The notes under the pieces are model-generated. The model saw only the letters and a list, made by a program, of their open reading frames with translations, did not search any database and was not told where the DNA came from. A DNA stretch of 31,721 nucleotides from Trachelipus rathkii. Its lineage: Eukaryota; Arthropoda; Malacostraca; Isopoda; Trachelipodidae. Shown one piece after another: positions 1-11,274 of this stretch (positions are counted from its first letter, which is position 1; every line of letters begins with the position of its first letter). The stretch lies in contig JABUQX010116771.1 in NCBI GenBank assembly GCA_015478945.1, positions 1 through 31,721 on the forward strand. The letters run 5' to 3'. The translations under genes and the position numbers were made by a program.

Positions 1-1559
1 AAATATATAATATATACATTATTTGTACAATTTTCTCTTATATGATATAATCTCTATAAGTAGTATTTGTGATGTTGACTTGAACTTAATATATTTATAT
101 TAAATGAATATAATGGAAGTGTTGTGTTGGTGAGGTTTTGTATTCATAGTACTCTAATAGTGATATGATGTATTTAATATATGATTGAATATCTATTTAT
201 CTATTATTTATTTATTAGTATTATATTTTAACATTTATTTTATTATTTATCTATGAAAGTATTATTTTCTGAGAGAATCATGTGAAAAGGAGAATCACAT
301 TAATAATTTGATTTACGGGCTGTAAAATAATTTCGGCGAAGGTTGAAACCCCCATCTTGATACTATAATTCTATCCTGTGCAACAGACATTAGACTATGA
401 AATATTTTTACCATTGGTGAGTAATCAGATATGAGTAGTTAAGTAGTATTTAAGTTAAGGATAGATAGTTACAATAGCCACTATTATTAGTAGTGAGTGT
501 GAGTAACAACGATTAAGTTTATTTATAACTATATATTTTAAGAAAGGTACATTTTTCAAATCAAAAGAAAATCTAAATTTCTAAAGCAACAAGGATTAGT
601 CGACTGAAAGTGTTACTCTGTACTTCAACAACAGGTAAAATTATTAATAGATTAATTGATTAAAAAAACTTGTCCAGCTTTTCTAAGACAGTTTATATTT
701 TCCAATTTGCTGGTGGCAGAGTCCGGAAAATTAAGGTTAGTTCTTGGCACGAGATTTCAGTCAGTCTTGAAATTCCACGGTTAAATTTTCTTTCGTGATT
801 TATTTTGCTTCTTGTAAAGGGAGAAATTTATCACCGACAACGCTGGAAACGTATCCCTTTTAAAGTTTTAATTCTGCAATTGTTGTAGTGCACTATTTTT
901 TTGATGCCAGTTGTTAATGCCGTTTTTAAAAGTGGAACATTCGTATAAATAATTGAAGGTTTTTATTTAGAGTGGGAAATCCCTTTTTTGTAAAATCTAG
1001 TTATTCATTTTGCATTTCACGAGGTACCGGCGTTTTCACGCCATTACCTGTACGTTCCCTCAAGGTTCACTCAGCCTATTTTTTAATTAATAGTCTATTA
1101 AAAAAAGGTACAATTTTTTAATTTCATGTACAGGTCTTAAGCCTGAGTTGTTTTCTGTTCGTGTTTAATGTAGCACGTTATAAGTCATTGAGGAGTTTGC
1201 AGTTTCAGGGAGGTGCTGGAGGTGATTAGGTCAATTGAAGAAGTTTGTTCTAACATTTGGCAGCCAATGCTCTCTTAATACTCTTATATGTTAAGGTCAT
1301 GATAAGATATTGCCCTGACTTTCACACTTGTCCTTCATACACACTTTATTTAATCTGCAACTACATTAAGAGGGTGGGAACGCTTCGACTATTTTCAGTA
1401 TCGCTCCATCCTGTCGCATAATACGGTTATTTCCTTTTCATTTCTGTCTTTCCTATTAAATGGATGATCAAGGTATAGTATGACTTTCAGAGATTACTTT
1501 TGTTATTAATTGGGTCATTAAGTGACTTTACTTGTATTTCAATTTTTTAGTGGATTTGG
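1..1559. other. AT-rich non-coding stretch, no gene seen
   Basis: No open frame of note and no recognisable protein motif on either strand. The first 600 bases are strongly AT-rich. Around 640-900 and 1020-1080 composition is more balanced, but it does not translate into anything I recognise. No RNA gene fold is evident by eye. It is best treated as intergenic or intronic sequence. Confidence 0.5.
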
Positions 1560-2945
1560 AACAGTTGTGATTGATTAGGATTTGAATGGGGATAGCTTTT
1601 GTGGAAGGATGTTTAGCGACTATATGGTGTGGGTTGTTGGTAAGGCTTTCTTGAATGTGGAATGTCTAAGAAGTAGTGCTTTGAACGATTAGTTGAGACG
1701 GCGGTGTGTTAAAAGATTATAATCGAAGTTGACCAGTGGATTTGTTTTGATTATTGAATAACGGGAGTGGATTCAGGGATGTTGTTATTCTCCTGTGTTA
1801 GTCATATTTTGTAATGTGCGATTGGTTATGGAGAGTTGAGAGGTTAGAAGTATCGGGTGGAGGGAAGCGGTGTTGAGGATAATTTGGAGAATGGAAGAGA
1901 GCATTGACGGGTGCCCTATCTTATGTATGATGTCGTGCGGATTTTTGGTTGGTTGTGTGGCGAAATTCTTAACGGAGTGATTGGAAGAAATGTACGTAGA
2001 GGGGTTTGGCAGGGTGTGTAAAGGAGAGGTTTGAAAGTAAATGTGTTAATATATGAGGTATGGTCTTTAATAGTGAGTGAGGCGGGAGACAACGGTGTGA
2101 AGTTATTGTCGTAGATGATAAGCAAAAACTGGATACAAGTATGTCGTTTAGGTTTAAAATTTTTTAGGATATATGTTGGAGTGAGAAAGGAAACGGAGCG
2201 ATGCGCTTGTAGGTCAAGGAAACATTGTGATGGTAGGGAAGGGTGACTGTGCAAGTAAAGGGATCTAAGGTCTTGGGAGTGCTATTTAGGTGGTTTTGTA
2301 TGGAGGGTATTCGTTGGTTATCGTGGTGTTAACTGTAGTATAGTAGTGAACTAGGGTCTGGAATAGTGAGATAGGTATAGATTCTAGGGTACAATTGTGT
2401 TTCAAATTGTGACATCTTAGGGCGTGTTAGGTGTGAGCAGATTGAGTAATATTAATGAGCGGAATGAATCGGCAATTAGAGAGGGTTGTGTTATGTTGAG
2501 GAAGGGCGTAAATGAGAGATATAAGAGCGAGAGAGTACATTGAGAAGGTTTGGTCAAGTGCAGGATAGGATGGGATGATAATTTTGCACTTGGGTTAAGA
2601 TTGAAGTATATTAGTTGGTGAAATGTGCTGGGGAAATCTGGGCCTTGGCTTGGGAGTACCGAAGAAACCAAGTGAATCAAGTCACTTAAGAGGGATACTT
2701 GCTCTGAAGGAGAGAAATGGGTGAGTTTGGCTAGATTTGGCGAGAAGAAGAGGTGATAAGGAGAAGTGAAAGGGCGGGTGTTGTTGTTGAGGGGGTATGG
2801 TTGTGGGACCTGGCCAAGGGAGCTGAAGCCCTTGCGGATGTCCCAGCGATACTCCTTCAGTCACCGGCGATCGGCAGTCTCGTCGAAACCCTGGCTGGTA
2901 AGGATTATTTTCCCTCAGAGTCTGTGGAGAAGGTTGGATGAGTGA
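1560..2945 (+). pseudogene. G/T-skewed block, possible plus-strand LINE remnant
   Basis: The plus strand is rich in G and T and poor in C over the whole block, which sets it apart from both flanks. At 1579-1590 it reads DLNG, followed in frame by a stretch with Gly/Asp/Tyr spacing (GRMFSDYMVW, then ECL) that resembles the region after the GDLNA motif of APE-type LINE endonucleases. At 2753-2941 there is a 62-codon open frame ending LVETLAGKDYF before a TGA. Its tail is loosely like the C-terminal end of LINE ORF2 proteins. I could not read reverse transcriptase motifs between them. The minus-strand ORFs in the block (His/Ser/Pro/Leu-rich) look like shadows of the base skew. An alternative is unrelated G/T-rich non-coding DNA. 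The LINE assignment is a weak inference. Confidence 0.28.
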
Positions 2946-3150
2946 CGAATGATGGATGGATATTCTTATGTTTATTTGATGTTATATTCTGATTGTTATT
3001 TAATAGTAATGTTATTTTACTGTATTTAAGTGTGTCGAAATTATCGGGATTTTTTTTTTTTGAGGGAGAATTTTCTTTATTCTTTTCTTAGAACTTGGTG
3101 TTCCATCAAAAAAGGGGGAATTATAGTGAGTTGAGATAAAGTTTGTTATT

Positions 3151-3413
3151 AGGAGAAAGAGAAGAGAAAGAGAAAGAAGAGAATGATGGAAGAGAGATGG
3201 AGATGAAGAGAAGTAGATAGATGAAGCCAAGAATGAGAAGATACTAGAGAAGAGAAAGAGTAAGAGAAGAAGACAAGATGAGAATGTTAAAACATACATA
3301 GGAAGGAAAGAAGTAGAAGAATGAAGAGTGAAAGAAGAGAAGAGTAAAGAGAAGAGAAGAAGAAGAGAAGAGGAAGAAGAGAGAGAAGTGAAAGAGAGAG
3401 AGATGAGAGAAGA
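3151..3413 (+). repeat. Long polypurine (GA-rich) tract
   Basis: About 260 bases in which the plus strand is almost entirely A and G (units such as AGAAGAGAA and GAGAGA) with scattered T and very rare C. The minus strand is the matching polypyrimidine run and yields spurious Phe/Leu/Ser-rich ORFs. Tracts of this kind can adopt triplex (H-DNA) structure and often slip during replication. No gene function is proposed. Confidence 0.85.
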
Positions 3414-3419
3414 CGATAA

Positions 3420-4149
3420 CTGCTATAGTGATGAAGGGAAGGATATAGATCAAATTTAGTCACAATGAAGGATACCAGTATTTTCTATCAACTCAATGAA
3501 AAACGAAATCAAATGAAAAGACATTTTAATAAGTAATATAAATTGGATGTTTCAGACTGCAAGCAATTTTTTTCAGTGTTCTGTGAGAACATACCTTTTA
3601 ATTCTTTGTCCTCAAAATTGTTGATTCCGCACTCTGAACGGAAACTTTGATGCCAATAAGTTTTTAGCCAATAAATTCTTTTCTCATGCTGAAGTCGGAA
3701 ATGGTACTTTTTTTGAGATGTCTTTTTTCTTTCGTTTTCTTCAGCAATGAAGATATATTTTTCAGGCCCAGGTCTCTGAATTTCTGCATAGAGATTTGAG
3801 TTAATAATTAATAGATAGATAATAATTAATAATGAATGAATTAGGTAATAGATAATAATTAATATTCATAAATATGAATAATAATAATAATAAGTAATGA
3901 GTTCTTTCTTTCATTACTTTGTCCCACGTGATAGATGGTGGAAGTGGCATGAAATGCAAGGAAATAGGATTAGTTTAATGTGACTGAGAGAGCATTGACG
4001 TAAGGTCAATAAAGGATAAGTCCCGCCTACGTCCCCTTAGATTCGCCGTAAGTGAGAGGCTCGCATGATTCTAGTCAATTAATTATCAACCCTAACGGGT
4101 GTTTCACGAGGACATGCGCCGACGGACATAAGCTGTGGTATCAGCGTTA
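3420..4149. other. AT-rich spacer with TAA-rich microsatellite
   Basis: No gene is seen. About 3795-3900 is a degenerate ATAATTAATA / AATAAT microsatellite. 4015-4140 is a more GC-balanced patch of unknown nature. It could be the 3' flank or untranslated region of the minus-strand LINE to its right, but no terminal repeat marks a boundary. Confidence 0.45.
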
Positions 4150-6640
4150 ATTGTATGGTTCATTTCTGCCTTGGTCAGGGTCCTGCGTTACCATGAGCCC
4201 TCACAATAACGTTCCCCATTCACTCCAATTTATTGCACTCTTTCGCTGCTTCGCCTCTGCCATTAACTCGACAGATTTTCAGTTCTTATATTATATATTC
4301 CCTTTTACTGAGCTCATATCCATCCTTTTTTTCAGTCTCGGCCAGTCGATAGATTCCGGCAGCAAACACACACCACTATGAAATCGCTCTTAACCAGCTG
4401 ACGCATCATGTCATTGCGCTTCCATATGAGCATCAATCTTAATACACAGTCGTCTGTTGTATTCTCTCATTTACATCTTTTTTCACACACTACACAACTC
4501 CCTTACACGTTTATTTTACTTCAATTTTATCTATTCTTCTTCACACCTAAACATTCGTCCCTATGATTTAGTTTAATTCTTGAACATACTGGTGCCTTAA
4601 ATTCCATATGTTCTTTTTCGCACAGTTCCCCAGTTACACACAACCAGTAACAAGCGCTACATCTCTCGTAGCAAAACCGCGTAGGTTCACTTTGCAAGAC
4701 TTATTCTGTGTTTGCAATCCACTGCAAGATAATTATTGCAACCTAACACCGTTCATAGCCGGATTCTACGAGCTTTCCGCTATCAAATACATATTTTGCC
4801 CATGTCGATCTCTTTTCATCGCAACATTTTGAGTACTTCATTTCTCAATTGCTCACAATTCTAACAAAAACTTCACACCCAGCGGAACTCTCCTTGTTAC
4901 TCATTATCCATCACCTTACTCATATCTACATTTACTGCTTTCCAAACCCCTTTCTTTTATAACTCATCCTGCCAAACTCCTTTCCAATCCTCTCAAACAC
5001 TCCTTCACATTTCACCAAGACAAAACTCAAATCATTCGGCATACAAGATTATAGCGGAGGTCATCACCTCCATCTCTCAGATCATTCTAAAACGTTTCCC
5101 TGCTGGGCTCAACTTTCTTACCTTTAATATGCTTTCGCATACCCCTATTCCATATTAACAAATTTATTATTAACCAAGGGAGACATGAACACATCGCCTG
5201 GCTTCACTCCACATTGCACGTTTCACTTTTCCAATTCCATTATTTTCTTACAAATCGCTTGCTAACTACAGACGATACTATTTACTGTTTGATTACATTT
5301 CACCATACATAAGCCGATACTTATTAACAGCCTGATATCATTTATACTAACACTGCCACAAGAGCTTATGTTTAATCCAGTGAATTTATCGTCGCCCGCC
5401 TGCTGCAAGTCGATAAAACCTGAAGACATATATTTATTTCTTTCTCTCTCGGTATATTTCTCAATCATCTTGGTTTTAATGTACGAAGGATTTTGACCTA
5501 ATCATATCTCTACTTACTGGTCTAAAGTGACCTTTGTTCTTGCGTCAATGCAGTCCTCAGTTCACTTGCGCTCTCTTCAACCTGCAAATATACAGCATCA
5601 TATTTGGCTACAAACTCAATATAACTAATTTCCTATAGGTTTTTCCCCTTAACAGTCCAGTTTATTCTCCCGTGTACTTTATAATAAGGGCTAACTATTA
5701 CGTGTTCTCTCTTCATTATTCTCCAGAACTATGCCGCTTATAAATTCGCTCAGTGACATCAACTTCTATATCAGTCAATCACAATCCCTCGCCTCCATTT
5801 TTGATCATTTCACCTTGTAACTTCTATCATATTACTTCGGGATTTGTGACTCTCATACTCTACCACCTTTTCATTTTCTCCCCTCTTACTATTTACCTCT
5901 CTCCCAAGAATACCTTTATTTTCTTCTTACACCAAACCTGTTTCATCTATGGACGGTCTTCATTAGCTTTCCAATGTTTAATGTGCCAGTATTTTCCTTG
6001 AAAGTGTCCGCTCATCTCTCTTCTCTCACTTCAATTCACAGTCACAAAAGTACTCTCCCTCTCTATCAGTTATCTTTACTATGAAGATTCTCACGTAATC
6101 GTCATTATTACGCTTTTCGCCACTTCCTTCCAGAAAGATTCATTTCCCTTTGTAATCCCATTCCCCATACCTGTCTCTTGTCTTCAAATTGTTCAGATGT
6201 AATGTTTACCGTCTTCTTTTCTTTTTTATCATATATATATTTCATAGTTATCTGTAAAGACCTGTTCATCATTGGGTTTTAGGCAGCATTTCAAGCCACT
6301 GACCTCATTTTTTGCTTGTAACTCGGCTGCGTCCACCTCTTCATTTCCACCGACTCACGTATTGAGTATTGACAATTCTTAATTCTACTTTGAGTGGACA
6401 ATGCCACATACTTCTGTTTTGCATTACTAAAAAGGCTTCCCTTATTTACGCGGTCAAATTTGTTCTAGTTTTCAATCAAATTCACATTCATTGATTTATT
6501 TGATTTCCACATGCTGCTCTATCTAATTTTCCTTATAACCTTCTCACGCTTAACTTTTTTAACTGTAATTTCTTCCTACTGTGCCTTCCCTTCTTGTTGT
6601 TCCTTGGCTCGCATCATATATCTCTACTAGACTTTTAATC
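4150..6640 (-). mobile_element. Degenerate non-LTR (LINE) retrotransposon, copy A
   Basis: The plus strand is C/T-rich throughout, as expected if an A/G-rich LINE ORF lies on the minus strand. Reading the minus strand, reverse transcriptase motifs appear in the right order. Motif A is FIDLQQAGD at 5391-5420, preceded by MIEKYTERERN. The GVKPGDVFMSPL block (motif B) is at about 5151-5210. A split motif C, LYAD then DLSF with one frameshift, is at 5029-5047. It is followed by ERIGKEFGRM, which matches the helix after motif C in RTE-like elements. All frames are interrupted, so this is a dead copy or an error-rich assembly of one. I did not find a clean endonuclease domain in 5500-6640, where it should lie, and the outer limits are set only by base composition. 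Confidence 0.72.
4960..5468 (-). pseudogene. Broken reverse transcriptase core of LINE copy A
   Basis: This is the catalytic core of a retroelement polymerase that would copy element RNA at a nicked target. An open frame at 5262-5468 carries motif A (FIDLQQAGD), with the first catalytic Asp in the F-x-D position. Motif B (GVKPGDVFMSPLVNNKF, the G-[VL]-x-Q-G-x-x-x-S-P type, here with Pro for Gln) is in another frame. Motif C has the Tyr-Ala-Asp-Asp acidic pair, but a single-base slip separates the two Asp residues at about 5035. The A-to-C distance of about 120 codons is compatible with a LINE polymerase. The protein cannot be made as read here. Confidence 0.72.
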
Positions 6641-7164
6641 TTATTGTAAAGTGAATAAGTTAATAGACGATGAGCGAGGGATGTTATAATAATAATATCA
6701 AAATAATTCCAAGTTGTAGGACATTAAAAAGCAATAACGAACAATATTAATCTTACCTTTTCACAGCTTATCATTCAATTGTGATTCTTGATTAAGCATT
6801 AGAGGAATTTACACATTTGCGACGATCTAGATATAGGTAGAAGTCGTAGAAGTACCTTAAAGGATTTTAGTATAGTGGAATAACATGTCAAAATTTTTAT
6901 TACTAACTTCTTTGCTACCTTTATATTTTTTAGTTATCAATTTCAGACTAAATGGTGAAGTCTTCTTGCGATTTCAGTGAAAATATATCTTAAAAGTATA
7001 GAGATGAAGAGGTTTTACATCAGAATGAAATATCAAACCCTTACAACCCAAACGAACATTAATATATAATTAGGATAACTAATAGATAATATTAATAATA
7101 TTAATATATGAAAACAATAATTTATTAATAAATATATAATAAAATAAAATGAAATGGTAATGGG
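6641..7164. other. AT-rich spacer without recognisable gene
   Basis: Low-complexity AT-rich sequence between the LINE copy A block and the microsatellite cluster. There is no open frame of interest and no repeat motif I can name. 7060-7145 grades into TAATA-type microsatellite. Confidence 0.45.
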
Positions 7165-7262
7165 GGGGCTTCCTTTTTGACAGGCGTCATGTTCTTTCTA
7201 CTCCTTTTCTGTTCCTGGTGTGTGCTACGGCAACCTCACCCGTCCAATCCGGAAGGAGGTAG
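7165..7262. other. Short GC-richer island inside AAT/TA microsatellite
   Basis: About 100 bases of balanced composition, starting with a G7 run and ending GGAAGGAGG, between two AT-only microsatellites. It does not translate into anything recognisable. It could be a truncated interspersed repeat inserted in the microsatellite. Confidence 0.4.
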
Positions 7263-7595
7263 ATAATGATAGATTGAATAAATGATACATGGACTCAATG
7301 ATTAATTTGGTAATGATAATAATAATATAATGATCAATAATAATAATAATAGAACTAATAAGAATTAAGTAATAATAATAATATAATAATAAAATAATAC
7401 TAATAATTAATAATATGATAATAATTTAATAATAATAATAATAATAAATAATATATATATAGTATATTAATATTATAATATAATAAATTAATATATATAT
7501 ATATTATTATATTTTTATATATTATATATGTATATATTATATATATATATAATATTATATTATATATATTATATATATATATAATTATATATATT
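7263..7595. repeat. (AAT)n and (TA)n microsatellite cluster
   Basis: 7300-7450 is a degenerate AATAATAAT array. 7450-7595 is mainly TATATATA with scattered TT or AA interruptions. The Ile/Tyr-only ORF that runs through it on the minus strand is a by-product of the repeat. Confidence 0.9.
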
Positions 7596-7904
7596 GGAAC
7601 ATATTTTATGGTTTTAATACAAATTAACAAACTACAAAATACTAACATTGTAATAAAGGATATACATTTTTCGAAATTCAGCGGTAAAATTTCGGTAGCC
7701 CTGAAACGTATAATGAATGTAATAAATGAGTAATATATAACAATTAATATGTTTGTGTAAAAATCTGTTAAATTCTTTCAAAAATAGGCAATCTCTAAAA
7801 AGAGTTCTACTTATACACAGGGTCATAAATTGGTGTAAACGAGTTTGTAATCAGGTGTTTAAATTAGTGCTAAAATCTTCTTTCTCGTCCAGATAAGATA
7901 TTAA
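7596..7904. other. Unique-looking AT-rich segment between TA tracts
   Basis: A non-repetitive segment about 300 bases long set between two TA tracts. A minus-strand frame of 64 codons (7632-7826) crosses it, but it has no recognisable motif and I do not call it a gene. It may be the remnant of a transposon or an intron fragment. Confidence 0.35.
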
Positions 7905-8064
7905 ATTATATAATATATTATATATATATATTATTATTAATTATATATTATTTATATATATATGATATTATATATATATTATATTATATATATATCATAT
8001 ATTATATAATAATATATTATATATATATATTATATTATATTTATTAGTATATATATATATTATT
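7905..8064. repeat. (TA)n microsatellite
   Basis: About 160 bases of nearly pure TATATA with occasional TT, AA or GA interruptions. It abuts the GC-rich island on its right with no transition. Confidence 0.9.
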
Positions 8065-8330
8065 GGGCAAATAATAAGAGGTCGTGCGAAGCCGACGGAG
8101 GAACATAGGTGGGGACATTTTCCATAACTCGTAGGAAAGGGGCGGAGGAACCCCCTTGCTGACAGGGCCAAAGTACGCAAACGAGCGGGGTTCTCGGATG
8201 CGACCTCCCCGGAGTGGGGGGGGGAAATAATCCTACCCCGTAGGTCCACCGGTAAGGCCGGGAGACCCCTGACTTCCTGTCATCTTGGGGGGGTATTACC
8301 ATTTTGTCCCTGGGTATTTCTTTAGTTTAC
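8065..8330. other. GC-rich island, probable interspersed repeat
   Basis: About 265 bases of GC-rich sequence that begins abruptly at a (TA)n tract. It contains two G runs, nine bases at 8216-8224 and seven at 8287-8293. A minus-strand frame of 80 codons (8060-8302) spans it, rich in Pro and Arg, but it has no domain I recognise. It ends inside the TA boundary, so it is likely fortuitous. The abrupt boundary and composition suggest an inserted short element, but no target-site duplication can be seen because the flank is itself TA. Confidence 0.45.
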
Positions 8331-8555
8331 ACCTACCTATTTATGTTAAAGGGCAACAATAGAGGTTTACGTGTTAAAATAAGTTAAATATAATTAACTT
8401 ATCATTTTATTAACTTTTTTTTATAAATCGCTTTTTTTATTTTTTAAACGGTGTTTACAGCTATTATCTTTAACGCTGATTCCAAAAATGTATTCCGTTT
8501 TACTGTAGCATTATAGTTTTAAGATACATATGACGGATAATCCAGACGCTGTTAC
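8331..8555. other. AT-rich segment with near-palindrome
   Basis: A non-coding AT-rich segment. An imperfect palindrome with arms AAGTTAA / TTAACTT lies at 8381-8400. The remainder contains T-runs and no open frame of interest. Confidence 0.45.
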
Positions 8556-8780
8556 TATATACTATATATATTATTATATATATATATTATATATTAATAT
8601 ATCTATATATATATATTATATATGATATATTTATATATTTTATATAGTATATATATTTATATTAATTTAGTATTATATATATATAGTATTAGTATATATA
8701 TCATATATATTATATCTATATATGATATATACTAAGTATATATATATATATATATTATATATATATATATTATATATATT

Positions 8781-8811
<31 letters not shown>

Positions 8812-8872
8812 CGGTATATTATATTTACTATATATGTATATATTATATATTATATATATATATATATATATC
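8556..8872. repeat. (TA)n microsatellite
   Basis: Over 300 bases of TATATA with sporadic interruptions (CTATA, AGTATA, ACGGTATA). It is the largest TA tract in the left half of the window. Confidence 0.92.
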
Positions 8873-9299
8873 GGTAGTATGTATTCCGTGTCTTTTCCCC
8901 AGTACTGTGGGGTAAGGTGAGAAACAATGCATCGAGAAAAGAAAAGTTAGTAGAGGTAATGAATGAACAACAAGTCGAGAAAGAACAAGCCGCAGGATTC
9001 TTAATGCCTTCCCGTCTTAATTACCTATTAGGTGAGATCAGCTCATCAACAGTCAGAAAATCGCACCTCTAGAGCTTTTCGTATTGTGACATTGGCGACA
9101 GCAAGACCCTCACTATGGCAATATCGTCAAGTGTATGGGTTACTCTAATGCCCAGTGTGGGGCCACATAAAACATACCGCTCCGTCTTAACAAAAGCCTG
9201 CCGCCATTTCACGTCATATTACTGCATGCCTTTATTCCCGCCGTTGCCAACTCACATTTCTTCTATCCAGACATTCCTTTACAGAATCAATCCGATCTT
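8873..9299. other. Balanced-composition segment, no gene recognised
   Basis: Composition is normal here (8880-9240). A 67-codon plus-strand frame at 9115-9318 has no recognisable motif. The segment may be the 3' untranslated part of the minus-strand LINE copy B that follows, but I cannot place the element end. Confidence 0.35.
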
Positions 9300-11270
9300 T
9301 TTTTCTTCTTTCTCCTAGGTCCGGGTTCTAATTTGCCCAACACGCTCACTCTACATATTCACTTCTTCGTCTTTAACCAACTAAACTATCGTGTTCATTT
9401 TTCCTTAGTCCTTTCACAATGACAATTGCAATCCTCAATGTTAGTCGTTTCAATGTTATTTCTTCATTGTACGGCCTTTCTTTCAGCGGACCAACAGTAA
9501 TTTACACCACCATCTATTCCTCATTTGTATCAATTCTTGCTCACTGACCTGTAACACGCGCCTCTAATGATTGTCTCTATTGAAACATTGAAGTTTAGAT
9601 CTATACCTCTTTATTCTCAGACCATAGTCTCACTACCTATACATTAACCTAGGTAACAACATACGCCTCAATGTAATGAACTCCTAGTGCATCTGCAAGT
9701 ATCTTTAGTCGCCTTTATATCTCACTCGCATATGGTCAGATACCTTTCCTGCCATTGCACGGAACCTTTCCTTACTTACACTCTGCCATCATCTGTTCCG
9801 GTTTTTCATGCCACATGATGTCCTAAATTTTTAAACTCTGGTACTTGTTCGTTCCAGCTGGCTCACCATCTAAACATAACTTCTTACACTGATGTGACGT
9901 GTCCTCGGATTTGTCAGCTGTGAACTCCCTTAGTACTCTCTTCTACTCTAATCCTTACGGTTTTATCTTTTGCATACCGCCGTCCTTTTCTACACTCTAT
10001 CAATCCTTCTTCAAACTCTCTTAGATTGCCCCACACAAAACCAATTATCTGTCACATATAATAGGTAGGGCACCCTTCCACTCGCTGGCATTTCTTGATC
10101 ATGGTCTGAACACCATTTCCTGCCTACTCTTCGATCTCCTAATTCTTTCATAAACCACATCCATGATACAAGTTGAATAACGCAAGGAGATCATAATCAA
10201 CATCGCCTGCCGTCACTTCCCGCCTTTTGTAATATTATTGTACCATATCACCATTGATCACCGATTTATTGCTTACACGACACCCTTCTACTATCGTCAT
10301 ACATATTTTTGACTGTCCAATTTCCAGAAGCCTAACACCAAACACCATACATCACTAGCACCTGCAATTGGCTTCCCAATTAATCCTATAATATGCCTGT
10401 TTTGCAATCCATAAAACCTAAAATACAATTTATTTTTACTTTTCTCCCTCATTTTTCTCAATCATTATTTGTTTTCAGATGCTAAAGAATTTGATCACGA
10501 CATCCTGCTAGCCTACTTCTAAACGGCACCTGTGTTTCTTTCAACAATCAGTTCCTTCGAGTTCACTCTATTTGCATCTCTTTCGATACTAAAATACCAG
10601 CAAATATCTTCCCTATAACATTTCATGTAAACTATACTTCCTCTCTGCTAATAATTCTTACGGTATTCCCCTTATCTTTGCCTTAGTCCCTTACTAGTTA
10701 AGGGGTACTTTTACTGGGCTCTCTTCCTTTCCAATCCCTCAAACTTATAGCCCCTCCATATGCCCTCCGCTCCCCCTTTTTTTTATTTTTAACCAATATA
10801 ATTAAAAATAACAAATATCTACCCCCAAGGTTCACTAGTAAAAATCACCCTTCCTCACTTCAATGCTAATAACATTTTCCCGCAGTAATTTTCATCAATA
10901 CTTGCAGATTATAGGCTATTCTTTCAACGTGTTCTCACCATTTCCTGCATTGACTCCTCACTTGCTAATGTACTTCCGATCCACCAAATCATACCTTATT
11001 CGCTTCTTACAGTACTCCTTCAAATCTCTACAAACTCACATACCATCTCTTCTTCATTACTAGTTAATATTATATCAGATATTTTGGTAAGTGTGTCTTT
11101 CACAGCTCCCTCTCACATGCTCATCTCACAGTTACGCAAAAGCACCTTATCCTTATTTTGCATTATTATAACTAGGTGTTCCCTCTTACTTTCTCATTCT
11201 GTACCTTTGGCTGCTGTTCTTCCAGAAGAGCTTCCTTATGTGCCCATTCTAATCCTCGGTTTCATAAAAT
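9300..11270 (-). mobile_element. Degenerate non-LTR (LINE) retrotransposon, copy B
   Basis: A pyrimidine-rich plus strand with LINE polymerase motifs on the minus strand in correct order. Motif A equivalent is FMDCKTGI at 10391-10418. MYDDSRRV, the conserved MYE-D-x-R block between motifs A and B of RTE-like elements, is at about 10280-10312. IMDVVYERI, just after motif B, is at 10141-10167. YVTDN in the motif C position is at 10041-10058. LCLDGEP then LGHHVA, the Y-L-G-S block that follows the palm, lie at 9809-9893. Several frameshifts and stops lie between them. Motif C reads Thr-Asp-Asn instead of Ala-Asp-Asp, so even a restored frame would be catalytically poor unless the change is a base error. 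10430-11270 should hold the upstream domains, but I could not read an endonuclease there. Confidence 0.68.
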
Positions 11271-11274
11271 GAGA

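Noticed and set aside
1916..2680. Minus-strand ORFs rich in His, Pro, Thr and Ser
   Set aside because: They are shadows of the G/T-skewed plus strand, without recognisable domains.
3012..3453. Two overlapping minus-strand ORFs rich in Phe, Leu and Ser
   Set aside because: They are the pyrimidine-strand translation of the GA-rich tract and are not genes.
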